From Leuconostoc mesenteroides subsp. mesenteroides (GTDB lineage Bacteria; Bacillota; Bacilli; Lactobacillales; Lactobacillaceae): DNA of 64,000 nucleotides. The position numbers and the translations under genes are program-made. Below the pieces are notes generated by a model. That model saw only the letters and a list, made by a program, of their open reading frames with translations. It did not search any database and was not told the origin of the DNA. Below are positions 1-7,717 of the stretch, piece by piece. Location of the stretch: contig CP046062.1 of the NCBI GenBank assembly GCA_009676745.1, positions 397,001 through 461,000 on the forward strand. Reading direction: 5' to 3'. Position 1 is the stretch's first letter. Every line of letters begins with the position of its first letter.

Positions 1-47
1 AGATATTTGATCCCAGCTTTTCTGACCGCATCATCACTATACACCAT
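1..47 (-). CDS. 5' end of an unidentified gene, cut by the window edge
   Basis: On the minus strand an ATG at 47 follows a strong AAGGAGG site about nine bases upstream and opens a frame reading MVYSDDAVRKAGIKY before the window ends. Another ATG a few bases upstream is followed almost at once by a stop, so this one is the better start. Fifteen residues are too few to assign a family. It is divergent from the ClbS-like gene at 451. Confidence 0.4.
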   Translation of the reverse strand, partial: MVYSDDAVRKAGIKY

Positions 48-450
48 ACATCGATTCCTCCTTCAATTATTTCGTACTGTAATAAACTCCTTCACAACAT
101 GTTTTACGATAGAAAACTGACTAAGTACTCTTAAAGTTAAATGCGACATCACGTACTCAGAGTTTTCTTGTATCTGCTTTCATTATAAGTCACATTATTT
201 GTTAATACAGTTTTCAACAATCGGTAGGTTAACAATATATTAAATTAATATATTTTCATTTATTACTATATTTGGTATCATTAGAATGTGCTAGAGTGCG
301 GTCGTGCAAAAACTTATTCGCGTTAAAATGTGTTGACAATATGGCATCGCATATATTTGGAAATAGAGGTATCTTACGTTTGTATATCTAAAACAAACGT
401 TGAATCAGGTTGCTCAAATAATACACATGCTTTAGAAAGAACGGTATCCA
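48..450. other. divergent non-coding region with a degenerate linker motif
   Basis: This 400-base AT-rich stretch separates two divergent genes. Positions 303-325 (GTGCA...CGCGTTAAAA) resemble the linker dyad found before many orphan genes further right, and a similar stretch starts near 2360 before the acetyltransferase pseudogene. A TTGACA hexamer is at 333-338, but no -10 box at normal spacing is obvious. I see no coding potential. Confidence 0.35.
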
Positions 451-966
451 ATGAAAACATATGAAAGCAAGGCTGAATTAAATGAAGCCATCAAAACTAG
501 TTATAAAAAATATATTGATGAATTTGCAAACATTCCAAATTCGCTGAGCCATAAACGGATACAAGATGTTGATCGCACACCAAGCGAAAATATTTCCTAC
601 CAGTTAGGATGGATTACCGCCCTTTTGAACTGGGAAAAAGACGAAATAGCTGGTAAAGATGTCTTTGTACCAGCAAAGGGTTATAAATGGAATGACTTAG
701 GCGGACTCTACCAATCATTTTATGATACTTATGCTGATCTTTCCCTTGAAGAACAAATAAATTTACTCAATAGACGTGTTGATGAACTTTGTGAGCTGGT
801 AAGTTCTTTACCCGATGCTATTTTATTTGAACCCAATAAACGACATTGGGCAACTACCCCTGCCCAATGGCCAGTATGGAAATGGATCCACATCAATTCG
901 GTAGCACCTTTCAAAACTTTTAGAACCAAGATTCGTAAGTGGAAAAAATTAGTATTGATTAAATAA
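451..966 (+). CDS. ClbS/DfsB family (DUF1706) four-helix protein
   Basis: A 171-residue soluble protein with the layout of the ClbS/DfsB (DUF1706) family, related to DinB-like four-helix bundles. Seen: an N-terminal helix beginning MKTYESKAEL, the conserved ISYQLGWITALLNWE segment near residues 50-64, PAKGYKWNDLGGLYQSFY near 74-91, and an aromatic C-terminal part with WPVWKWIHINSVAPFKTFR. Length matches the family. ClbS itself hydrolyses the colibactin warhead, but most Gram-positive members are uncharacterised, so no substrate is proposed. It is monocistronic, preceded by a weak purine-rich site and followed directly by a strong terminator. Confidence 0.8.
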   Translation: MKTYESKAELNEAIKTSYKKYIDEFANIPNSLSHKRIQDVDRTPSENISYQLGWITALLNWEKDEIAGKDVFVPAKGYKWNDLGGLYQSFYDTYADLSLEEQINLLNRRVDELCELVSSLPDAILFEPNKRHWATTPAQWPVWKWIHINSVAPFKTFRTKIRKWKKLVLIK

Positions 967-1006
967 AAAAAGCCATGATAACATATACTGTTACCATGGC
1001 TTTTTT
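966..1006. terminator. bidirectional Rho-independent terminator
   Basis: A hairpin with arms AAAAAGCCATG...TAACA and TGTTACCATGGCTTTTTT and one bulged base sits between convergent genes. A-runs and T-runs on both sides let it serve the ClbS-like gene on the plus strand and the DUF2075 gene on the minus strand. Confidence 0.85.
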
Positions 1007-1017
1007 GTTGTTACAGT

Positions 1018-2187
1018 TTAACGTTCATTTTGATACAAATCAACTAACCGTTGCCTTAGTTGATCATCATAAGCTGTTAAATACAAACCGTATTTGCCAC
1101 GTTTAATTAAGACATTCAAAACATTAGCAATAAAATCCTGATATTCTTTGCTTGTAAATTTAATGTCTTTGCGCTTCTTAAAAATCTCTTTATGTGAGTA
1201 TTTTTCTGGCAAAATAGTCATGCTATCCGTTTTGTCATCATAGCCAAATGATGGCCCAATAATCATGCCCACGTAATTTAAATCGAATCCTTGTAACGTG
1301 TAAATTGTACCTACTTGTGTAATAGACGACTCACGTTTAGCCCAGTGCGTACGCTGCGGATCCCATTCATCCCACGGTAAAGAAAAGGTGTCCATTTCAA
1401 CATTATGGCGCCCATCAATACGCGGAAAACCAGAGGTTGCGACTACACGACTCAACCCAACTTCGCGATTTTTAGATTTAATTTCCTCATACAAATCCCC
1501 TGCTGTTGAGAATACTTTAAAGTCAAAATCACTATTACGAGGAAAAGACATCATTGGCTTTTGTGCTGTTAAGTCATCCATCCATTGTACTTGTTCTGAA
1601 CTCGCTACCATACGATATTGAAAATCCATGTCAAATTGTCGGTATGGATGGTTACCAACTGTCTGACGTAATAGGTCTTGTGACCAGTACATTTTAGACT
1701 GAAAAACTTGTGCAAAGTCATAGACGACCACCACAATTTTGGCTAAGTTCATTAAATCTGTAAGCTGATTCTCACCTCGATAGTGCGCATAAGGCTCTGG
1801 TTTTGAATATAATAAATGTGCCTCATCTACGAAAATAACATCATATTTCCAATTGTTTTTCTGGGCACGATTAATGAGTGCTGTGGGACGCAAGATATCC
1901 TTTTCTTTCATGCCAGGAATATCATGGGCCAGATCTTGATAAGCTTTAAATAATTCGGGATGGTTAACAACTAAAGCGGTTTTATAACGTTTATCCGTCA
2001 TATATTTTGTAACTAAATTCATTAAAACGACTGACTTACCAGTGCCGGCAGCCCCTTGAATAACCGCCACAGCATGCTGATTCCCTTTAATACTATCATT
2101 GATGTAACTATTTATATTTGTAATGGTTTCTTTCTGATTATCAGATAATTGATCAATCATAAACTGATCTTTTAAAATTTTATTCAT
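1018..2187 (-). CDS. DUF2075 family P-loop NTPase (Schlafen group 3-like helicase domain)
   Basis: A 389-residue single-domain ATPase. Walker A is GAAGTGKS at about residues 45-52 and Walker B is VIFVDEAH near 117-124. Later segments include a helicase-like QFRM-type motif (DFQYRMVASSEQV) and IYTLQGFDLNYVGMIIGPS, all typical of the DUF2075 family related to Schlafen group 3 and superfamily-1 helicases. Members are often found alone or fused to nucleases in mobile or defence regions. No nuclease domain is visible here. An AGGAG site precedes the ATG and a TATAAT box lies about 25 bases further upstream. A role in nucleic-acid remodelling or phage defence is inference. Confidence 0.8.
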   Translation of the reverse strand: MNKILKDQFMIDQLSDNQKETITNINSYINDSIKGNQHAVAVIQGAAGTGKSVVLMNLVTKYMTDKRYKTALVVNHPELFKAYQDLAHDIPGMKEKDILRPTALINRAQKNNWKYDVIFVDEAHLLYSKPEPYAHYRGENQLTDLMNLAKIVVVVYDFAQVFQSKMYWSQDLLRQTVGNHPYRQFDMDFQYRMVASSEQVQWMDDLTAQKPMMSFPRNSDFDFKVFSTAGDLYEEIKSKNREVGLSRVVATSGFPRIDGRHNVEMDTFSLPWDEWDPQRTHWAKRESSITQVGTIYTLQGFDLNYVGMIIGPSFGYDDKTDSMTILPEKYSHKEIFKKRKDIKFTSKEYQDFIANVLNVLIKRGKYGLYLTAYDDQLRQRLVDLYQNER

Positions 2188-2496
2188 TGCGATTCACTCC
2201 TATTGTATTTATTATACAGATTTGGTAAGGAAACATCAGATTTTATTGTTATTCGCGTAATTTGCATCAGGTTAATATTTATTTAAGATTTTTCTAAGAG
2301 TATTTGTGTCTCTGCACCATTTGATACGATATAAACAAAGTAAATCGTTCCAAATACTAACGTGCAAATACTTATCCACGATAAAAGATGTATCAACGGA
2401 GTTGCATGATGACTGCAAGTGAGATGAACTAGGTTGCATATCTCTTTAATTGTTTATAGAAATATGACTAATGCATATTAAAGAAAAGAGAAAAAC
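2188..2496. promoter_or_regulatory. divergent promoter region of the DUF2075 gene and the GNAT pseudogene
   Basis: On the minus strand TATAAT (plus coordinates 2211-2216) lies just upstream of the AGGAG site of the DUF2075 gene. On the plus side, 2360-2380 contains an ACGTG...CCACG dyad followed by ATAAAAG, a divergent copy of the linker motif seen at 4802, 7913, 8137, 13550 and 14517. No other gene is seen. Confidence 0.5.
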
Positions 2497-3035
2497 ATGT
2501 TTATAGGTAACAATGTAAAACTGTCACATTACCACGAAGAAGATGGAAAAAAATTAGCTAGTTGGCAATGGGACGAAGATTTTATAGCGCCATTAGCTAG
2601 TGATATGATTCACCCTTACACGGCGGAAGACTGGGAGAAAATCTTTAGGAATGCTTCCAACAGCTACGAAAATGTTGAATTTACTATTCGAAAAGTTAGC
2701 GATGATAGTTTAGTTGGCTTTGTCGATCTATTTGACATTAGCGTACGCAATCATTCCTGCGAACTTGGCATTGGTTTCCCAAAAAGGAAGACCGATCAAA
2801 GGGATATGGCACCGAAGCGCTGTCTTTAATATTGAGTTACGGTTTTAATAATCTCAATATGCACAAAATTAAGCTCTCAGTATACCCTTTCAATGTTGGC
2901 GCTGTAAAGGCCTACACTAAAGCGGGATTCGTCAAAGAAGGCTCAGCCAAAAATGAAGTTTTTTACAACGGCAAATGGGTTGATATAGACTATTATGCAA
3001 TTTTCCAAGAAGACTGGTATGCCAGGCAACAATAA
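2497..3035 (+). pseudogene. GNAT N-acetyltransferase (RimJ/RimL-like), broken by a -1 frameshift
   Basis: The first frame (2497-2829) encodes the N-terminal half of a RimJ/RimL-type GNAT enzyme, ending in CELGIGF at the start of the acetyl-CoA motif. From the A-run at 2781-2785 the homology continues in the -1 frame as KEDRSKGYGTEALSLILSYG, which contains the expected G-Y-G-T acetyl-CoA signature, and then NLNMHKIKLSVYPFNVGAVKAYTKAGFVKEG up to 3035. Joined, the product is about 179 residues, normal for the family. The shift point overlaps C-CCA-AAA (2778-2784). A one-base loss in the A-run is the simplest cause. A sequencing error or translational frameshifting cannot be excluded. Confidence 0.8.
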
Positions 3036-3037
3036 AA

Positions 3038-3105
3038 AATAAAAGCACTCCTTGAGTGCATACATAAAGAAGTTAACATGTAGGACTCTTAAAAGAATTG
3101 GGAGA
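3038..3105 (+). repeat. linker-type hairpin upstream of the DUF2628-like pseudogene
   Basis: GCACTC-ctt-GAGTGC followed by ATACATA matches the first half of the composite linker found at 8518-8570 (GCACTCACAGAGTGCATACA) and, less exactly, at 8109 and 14495. The ACGTG/CACGT half is missing or decayed. It sits between the acetyltransferase pseudogene and the next start. Confidence 0.5.
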
Positions 3106-3456
3106 ATGATTATAGATGAGAATGGCAAAATTGTACCTGTTGAGATTAAAGGTTGGCACTGGGGCGCCTTCATGTATAACATATTTTGGGGAATTGGTAA
3201 CAAAACTTATTTACCTTTACTCTGCCTAATCCCTTTATTTAATTTCATTTGGATCTTTGTTTCTGGATTTAAAGGTAATGAATGGGCTTGATAAAAAGGT
3301 GATTACACAGACGTGGAGACATTTAAAGCTGTCCAGGCCACATGGAATCGTGCTGGATTGGTACGGTTTATTCTGACAATCGCTATATTAGTACTATACT
3401 TTTTACTTTTCGTGATTCTTTTCTCATCAGTCTTAAATCAAAATAACTATTACTAG
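3106..3456 (+). pseudogene. DUF2628-like small membrane protein, nonsense-mutated paralogue of the 8176 gene
   Basis: The frame from ATG 3106 encodes IDENGKIVPVEIKGWHWGAF and continues with the NKTYLPLLCLIPLFN segment. It is closely related to the intact 113-residue protein at 8176-8517. At 3289-3294 the TGG CAA (Trp-Gln) of the paralogue is replaced by TGA TAA, two adjacent stops, after which the same frame continues with recognisable homology (VETFKAVQATWNRAG) to a stop at 3454-3456. No indel is needed, so point mutations inactivated it. Both copies have two hydrophobic segments and the conserved DYKDVETFK region of this DUF2628-type family. Confidence 0.8.
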
Positions 3457-3460
3457 TCTC

Positions 3461-3940
3461 ATCCTATTTGGTGTACTTGCGCAGAGAAAAATCAACAAAA
3501 AATTTAAGGCATCCAACCGTATCTTAAAAAAATTAGATGCAAAATATCCGCTTGATGCCTATATTCAATATCAATATGCTTGGAGCTTCGATATTCTTGG
3601 GCAAGAAAGAGAAGCTGTCTCTCACTACTATGCAGCCATTAATAACAATGGGCTAGAATCTGTCGATTTAGAAAACGCCTACTTAGGTTTAGGTAGTACT
3701 CTACGATCAATAGGTTCTTATGATGAATCATTAGATATTTTATCAAAAGGTACGGAATTATTTCCAACAAATAATGCTTTAAAAGTTTTCAAGGGGATGA
3801 CACTCTATAATTTAAAACGCTTTAAAGAGTCCACAACTTTTTTATTGGAATGTCTTATTGAGACAAGTGAAGACACTGATATTAGATCGTATACTAAAGC
3901 ACTAGAACTGTATTCGCACGATCTAGACCAGACATTTTAA
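3461..3940 (+). pseudogene. 5'-truncated tetratricopeptide repeat (TPR) protein
   Basis: An open frame without a start codon runs from about 3461 to TAA 3938-3940. It reads RILKKLDAKYPLDAYIQYQY, then WSFDILGQEREAVSHYYAAI, YLGLGSTLRSIGSYDESLDI and a further TPR-like unit, about 155 residues in all. These are helix pairs with TPR spacing, as in the small TPR_5-type proteins of Gram-positive bacteria. No ATG, GTG or TTG with a ribosome binding site is found at the left end, and it begins almost at the stop of the preceding pseudogene, so it appears to have lost its N-terminus in a deletion. Confidence 0.65.
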
Positions 3941-4053
3941 ATGATCACCGAGCATCGTATATTCAAAATCCTCAATGGGGACAAATCATGAAAATAAAAC
4001 CGGCAAATCACTCGCTGTTTTAATGCGCATATAAAATGCAAAGAAGAATAAAT

Positions 4054-4629
4054 ATGAGCAGAAAAAATATGCAAACACGTTCCAAAAATAAAAATTTTTA
4101 TCAAAGTATTTGGATTGCCACGCTAATAATAGTCATTGTCGCCATTATTGGCTTTTGGCAAGTTTATACTAGATATTCTGGTGATTTGGTTAAAAAAGTT
4201 GATACAACCTCAGCCAAAAACAATTTAAAACCACAGTCAATTTTTACAGTTGGTGAGACAGCAGCATATAAGAATATTCATTTTAAAGTGAATGACTTCA
4301 ATTTCATAGATGGTTACCCCAAAATTGATAAATTAACTGCTGGAAATCAATTTGTTGTTATCAATATGACCATTACCAATAAGAGTAATAAAAAATTTGA
4401 TTATGATGCATACTTTTTTCATCTTGATGACGATGATCAACAAACAGATACAACAGAGTCTTCTTACAACGTAACTGATTCTTTAGACAGTGGCACTTTA
4501 CATCAAGGTGAATCAACGACGGGAAACCTTGTGGGACAAGCAAATACAAATCACCAACTAAAATTAATTTACCAACAAGATATTAATCTTAACAAAGGAA
4601 AAATAACTTTTAAACTAAATCAAGAATAA
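4054..4629 (+). CDS. membrane-anchored DUF4352 domain protein
   Basis: A 191-residue protein. I chose the ATG at 4054 because AAAGAAG lies about seven bases upstream; the ATG at 4036 lacks a site. Residues 1-16 are basic, 17-36 form one transmembrane segment (IWIATLIIVIVAIIGFWQVY), and the rest is an extracellular beta-rich domain. That domain has the DUF4352 pattern: FTVGETAAYKNIHFKVND, then NQFVVINMTITNKSNKKFDYD, and a late GNLVGQAN region. There is no lipobox cysteine, so it is anchored by the helix rather than by lipid. DUF4352 proteins are surface or lipoprotein-like and common in phage or accessory loci. Function unknown. Confidence 0.75.
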   Translation: MSRKNMQTRSKNKNFYQSIWIATLIIVIVAIIGFWQVYTRYSGDLVKKVDTTSAKNNLKPQSIFTVGETAAYKNIHFKVNDFNFIDGYPKIDKLTAGNQFVVINMTITNKSNKKFDYDAYFFHLDDDDQQTDTTESSYNVTDSLDSGTLHQGESTTGNLVGQANTNHQLKLIYQQDINLNKGKITFKLNQE

Positions 4630-4682
4630 GGTTTAAATTTCAAAGTAAGAAACAGTTCACTTTTAACTTACTACTTTGCTAA

Positions 4683-4735
4683 GAAACAGCGAGATACAGC
4701 AAACTTTTTGACTAACTTTGTCTATATTTTCATTA
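4683..4735 (+). repeat. fusion scar of the immA tail and the 50-aa ORF tail
   Basis: AGATACAGCAAACTTT matches the immA gene around 7384-7399, and it is followed directly by TTGACTAACTTTGTCTATA, which matches the end of the 50-aa ORF (about 7607-7626). The intervening 200 bases are absent. This looks like a deleted copy of the immA-tail plus peptide block. It is in a region without an intact gene. Confidence 0.55.
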
Positions 4736-4800
4736 AGTAATTTTAAACTAAATAGCTGCTTATGCTAACAAGATAATGGACACTACTTGCCCTTCCAAAT

Positions 4801-4842
4801 TACGTGCTTGAACCACGTTAAAAGCATTATTGGGGATGAAAT
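4801..4842 (+). repeat. intergenic linker repeat (ACGTG dyad)
   Basis: Dyad ACGTG (4802-4806), seven bases, CACGT (4814-4818), then TTAAAAGCAT and a GGGGATGAAAT ribosome-binding block directly before ATG 4843. The same order of elements occurs at 7913, 8137, 13550 and 14517. Confidence 0.65.
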
Positions 4843-5109
4843 ATGACACAAAATACACAAGAATTAAAGATGCAACTAGTAGCTTATGGTTGGCAACTAT
4901 TTACACCTGAAAATACAATCGTAATGGATATTGACCAAGGTAACATAGCTATCGGAGATACTTCTAATAATTTCAGGGGCGGACCAATGATAGTGCTAAA
5001 AGTTAGCGATAATGAAGTTACAGTAGAAGCTAGTGGTTACTTTGAACAAGGTATATCAATTACTTTGGACAAAAAGATTATCATTGAACGTCGTCCTGAT
5101 ATTGAGTAA
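4843..5109 (+). CDS. small soluble protein of unknown function (88 aa)
   Basis: I do not recognise this 88-residue protein. It is acidic, without a signal peptide or transmembrane segment, and probably mostly beta: alternating polar and hydrophobic stretches include NTIVMDIDQGNIAIGD, RGGPMIVLKVSDNEVTVEAS and a C-terminal KKIIIERRPDIE. No cysteines are present. It is preceded by the linker repeat with a GGGGAT block at good spacing, as for other orphan genes in this region. It has no operon partner: the next intact gene is convergent VanW. A phage or mobile-element accessory protein is a guess from context. Confidence 0.6.
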   Translation: MTQNTQELKMQLVAYGWQLFTPENTIVMDIDQGNIAIGDTSNNFRGGPMIVLKVSDNEVTVEASGYFEQGISITLDKKIIIERRPDIE

Positions 5110-5193
5110 AATGGTAAGTTAACTTGGCTAAATATTCCATTTTTATTATTAGGCTTATATTTTATACTAAATCCTTGGCTCTCAGTTAGTTAA
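5110..5193 (+). pseudogene. possible C-terminal remnant of a membrane protein
   Basis: Directly after the previous stop, a frame without a start encodes NGKLTWLNIPFLLLGLYFIL followed by NPWLSVS and a stop. This is one clear hydrophobic segment with a plausible end. It may be the tail of a deleted multi-pass protein, but with 27 residues this is a weak call. Confidence 0.3.
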
Positions 5194-5297
5194 AAGCGTT
5201 CAAAATAAAATACTGTACTTGAATTCACATGTTTACCGTAACTGTTAGTGCCGTATTTATTATGGTTACTATTTGCTGAGTAACTTTTCAAAACAAT

Positions 5298-5336
5298 AAA
5301 AACCACAATCACTATTAAATACAGATTGTGGTTTTT
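5298..5336. terminator. bidirectional hairpin terminator
   Basis: AAAAACCACAATC and GATTGTGGTTTTT form a perfect 13-bp stem with a 13-base loop and A/T runs on both sides. It lies between the plus-strand small genes and the convergent VanW gene. The stem resembles the CCACG terminator at 10591. Confidence 0.8.
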
Positions 5337-5427
5337 ATTGTACTCATTTTAAGATTGTTTTTACAGTATCAACATGTGCTTCTAACTTTAAATGCTTACT
5401 ATTGCTGAACAAATATATGGGAATACA

Positions 5428-6249
5428 CTAGCTTTTTGGTCTGACTACTTCCAATTTACTTGTGTCATAAGCTACTCTGGCATGGTTAGTTTTGATCAAT
5501 TTTTCAGAAATTAAATTCCCGTTGTTAAGTACATATTGAAAAATCTTTCCACAACGATATACTTGCCCACCTTCATCAATAAACTTCTCATCAATCATTT
5601 TAACCTCATACGTATTTTTAGGTGCTTCAGAAGCACGTAACTCACCATGAAGATACTTATCACCGACATACGTTATTAACTGATATGTTGTCGAAGTGTT
5701 GTTTTTAAATCTATAGTCAAGATAATTATAAACAATGGATGTTCCACTACCAAAAGGCACCTGCCTATCAGAATCAGGAAACATATCTACTTGCTCATGA
5801 TGATACTTTTCAATGATATCTAACGGCGAGTGTAGAACCATCCAATGAATCAGGTTACTAAATTGACATAATCCACCACCAGTTCCTTTTTTTAGTTCAC
5901 CATCATTTGCAACCATTAAACCTGATTGATAACCATTTTGAACCGTACATCTTCCTACCAAATTCCAAAACGAAAAAGTTTCTCCTGGTTTAATCAATAC
6001 ACGATTTACCTTAGGAGCAGCAATCTGTAAATTTTTTACTTTTGCTTCTTCCACGGGAACTGGTACTTTTCTCAACCCTCTTCGCATCAAAGACTGGTGT
6101 TCAAAGACAATGTAAGGTAGTCTACTATCATACTTATCTTTAGCTATATTTGCCCTCAAAGTATCAGTAATTTTACGTTTCAGAATATGACCCTCATAAG
6201 ATATTTTATAAGTTAATGGCGATATTTCACAAAACAATTTTCTTGTCAT
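5428..6249 (-). CDS. VanW family protein
   Basis: A 273-residue protein if it starts at 6249. The ATG at 6291 lacks a good site, and a GGGGG block sits five bases before the ATG at 6249. The central and C-terminal part carries the VanW domain: NRVLIKPGETFSFWNLVG, then GYQSGLMVANDGELKKGTGG with GLCQFSNLIHWMVLHSPLDI following, and a late YNYLDYRFKN stretch. VanW was named from vancomycin-resistance clusters, but its biochemical role is unknown. The related G5-VanW proteins are surface proteins, whereas this short form lacks a signal peptide and may be cytoplasmic. It is single, convergent with the small plus-strand genes and divergent from the repressor. Confidence 0.85.
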   Translation of the reverse strand: MTRKLFCEISPLTYKISYEGHILKRKITDTLRANIAKDKYDSRLPYIVFEHQSLMRRGLRKVPVPVEEAKVKNLQIAAPKVNRVLIKPGETFSFWNLVGRCTVQNGYQSGLMVANDGELKKGTGGGLCQFSNLIHWMVLHSPLDIIEKYHHEQVDMFPDSDRQVPFGSGTSIVYNYLDYRFKNNTSTTYQLITYVGDKYLHGELRASEAPKNTYEVKMIDEKFIDEGGQVYRCGKIFQYVLNNGNLISEKLIKTNHARVAYDTSKLEVVRPKS

Positions 6250-6291
6250 CATTTCCCCCGACTCTATTCTCTCTTCTTTAAATATTATCAT

Positions 6292-6660
6292 TTTGTAAAA
6301 AAAAATTAACCCATTCTAATTGAATACGGTAATTTATATAACAATCTTAATTTTTTACTTATAACACTTAAACTAAACTTAGAAGCTACTTCATTCGATG
6401 ATATTAGCTTTACCGTCTGATAAACTGTGCCTGTGTAAATAATGCGTTTGATACTATCATGATAATCCCCCTATTTCGTTGCTTTTAACGTGGCTCACTC
6501 TTGCACGTATTTATCCCGTGTTGTCTTTAAATGACCTGTATTGTCTGGTATGATATGTATATTAAAGGAACTTTTTCTATACATTTGTTCCTTTAATGAA
6601 TAATGACGCTTAGATTTACTTAACATTTTTTATACTTTCTTAACTCTTTGGAGGAATATC
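6292..6660. promoter_or_regulatory. control region upstream of the phage-type repressor, with immA and linker remnants
   Basis: About 370 bases without an intact gene. At 6395-6425 there is a short fragment matching immA (GCTTTACCGTCTGATA, as at 7168-7183). At 6488-6508 a linker dyad lies in inverse orientation (on the minus strand ACGTG, 11 bases, CACGTTAAAAGC), followed on that strand by a GGGGG site and a 16-codon frame beginning MIVSNALF at 6460. That may be a decayed Cro-like gene start, but it is too short to call. Confidence 0.45.
6546..6600 (+). promoter_or_regulatory. repressor promoter and operator-like inverted repeat
   Basis: TGGTATGAT at 6546-6554 is an extended -10 promoter element. 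Just downstream, ATTAAAGGAAC (6561-6571) and GTTCCTTTAAT (6587-6597) form a perfect 11-bp inverted repeat with a 15-base spacer in the leader of the repressor gene. Such a dyad is a plausible autoregulatory operator or leader hairpin; there is no T-run for a terminator. Confidence 0.5.
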
Positions 6661-7022
6661 ATGTCCGTAACATCTGAAAGAATTAAATTATCTAGGCAAC
6701 AAAAAAACTAACCCAAAGTGGTTTAGCTGAGCTAATTAATTCTTCTCGTGGCACTGTTGCTAAATACGAGGGAGATGAGCGCAACCCGTCTTATGCCATG
6801 CTCTCATTGATTGCTGACGCTTTAGATACCACCGTGGAGTATTTACAGGGCAAGACAGATAATCCTACTCAAACTATTGATAGTAACGTGAATACTGGGG
6901 ATGAAAATAAAAAGCATGTGGAACTATCAGATGACGAGTTAATCATGTCCTTTGAGGGTAAAGAGCTATCGGAGGACTATAAAAAGTCTATTCTTGCATT
7001 CGTTAAGATGTTGCGTGAGTAA
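6661..7022 (+). pseudogene. Cro/cI-type XRE repressor with a frameshift in the HTH domain
   Basis: ATG 6661 follows a TTTGGAGG site and encodes MSVTSERIKLSRQQKN before TAA at 6709. The frame one base back continues without a gap as LTQSGLAELINSSRGTVAKY and EGDERNPSYAMLSLIADALD, ending at 7022. Together they make a 120-residue XRE-family repressor with a normal helix-turn-helix and an acidic C-terminal tail. The break is in a run of seven A (6701-6707) and coincides with A-AAA-AAC (6702-6708), the classical -1 slippery heptamer. It is directly upstream of immA, as in Gram-positive prophages and ICEs where ImmA cleaves the repressor. Either a one-base loss or programmed frameshifting is possible. 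Confidence 0.8.
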
Positions 7023-7031
7023 AGAAAATAA

Positions 7032-7463
7032 ATGTATGAATACCTCGACTATACATCCCCGTTAGATTACTTTAATGACGTGGTAGAAGACTATAACGTT
7101 GCTAGGAGTACCCATGACAAAATTGTGGTTACTGAAATGAACGGGTCTATCTATGATCCAGATGTTGCTTTACCGTCTGATACCCTGATTATTGTTAATC
7201 CTAACTTCAAGACAAAGTTTTCACTGCTTTTTAGAAAGTTTCACGAATTACAACATATCTTGAATAGCGAACAACACAAAACTTATGCATTCTCTCCTTT
7301 GGCCAAGAATGATGCAGAAATTAGCGCTAATGCTTATGCGTTTAAAATGTTAGCTGATTTTTACTTTGACGAAAATACGGACAGATACAGCAAACTTTAC
7401 GACTTCATGGCGTACTTTGGCATCCCCATGTCGCTTGAGAGTGCTGTTTTGAAGAATATATAA
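7032..7463 (+). CDS. immA: ImmA/IrrE family metallo-endopeptidase
   Basis: A 143-residue zinc peptidase of the ImmA/IrrE (COG2856) family. The catalytic motif HELQH is at residues 71-75, preceded by a strand with TLIIVNPNF, and followed by a conserved EISANAYAFKMLADFY helix that should supply the third ligand. In ICEBs1 of Bacillus subtilis and in many lactic phages such a protease cleaves the adjacent repressor to start excision or induction. Here it lies nine bases after the frameshifted repressor, which supports that pairing. Degenerate copies of its 3' end are scattered at about 9121-9270, 11775-11898 and 13577-13627. Confidence 0.88.
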   Translation: MYEYLDYTSPLDYFNDVVEDYNVARSTHDKIVVTEMNGSIYDPDVALPSDTLIIVNPNFKTKFSLLFRKFHELQHILNSEQHKTYAFSPLAKNDAEISANAYAFKMLADFYFDENTDRYSKLYDFMAYFGIPMSLESAVLKNI

Positions 7464-7477
7464 CTTGGGGAAATTTC

Positions 7478-7630
7478 ATGGACTTATTAGTAATCTTTCC
7501 AGTGGCTAGTATTCGACTAACACTTTTAATACTAAGTAAAAACGACAATAATCAAAAATATCGTGTGGCGGGAATACTGATTTTATTGGCAAGTTCAATT
7601 ATCTTTTTGACTTACTTTGTCTATAAATAA
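7478..7630 (+). CDS. 50-aa hydrophobic peptide, copy 1
   Basis: ATG 7478 follows a CTTGGGGA site 15 bases after immA. The peptide starts MDLLVIFPVASIRLTLLILS, has a short polar loop (KNDNNQKYR), and ends with a second hydrophobic segment (VAGILILLASSIIFLTYFVYK). A paralogue of the same 50-residue length lies at 13640-13792, where the immA tail, the ribosome binding site and a downstream ACTACTATCAGTAAGTGAC stretch are also conserved. Conservation of length, frame and hydrophobic pattern while bases diverge argues for a real gene. Small membrane peptides next to phage repressor modules can act in superinfection exclusion; that role is only a suggestion here. Confidence 0.65.
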   Translation: MDLLVIFPVASIRLTLLILSKNDNNQKYRVAGILILLASSIIFLTYFVYK

Positions 7631-7717
7631 ACGTCATCTACTATCAGTAAGTGACCTAATTATGATGATTGGGGATGACATCCCCGCTGATTATTCAAAT
7701 AAACTAGGAGAGAGACA

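Noticed and set aside
6412..6460. Minus-strand 16-codon frame with a GGGGG site, possible Cro remnant
   Set aside because: Too short to be a Cro protein and ends in a stop within the immA fragment. Kept only as a remark in the control-region entry.
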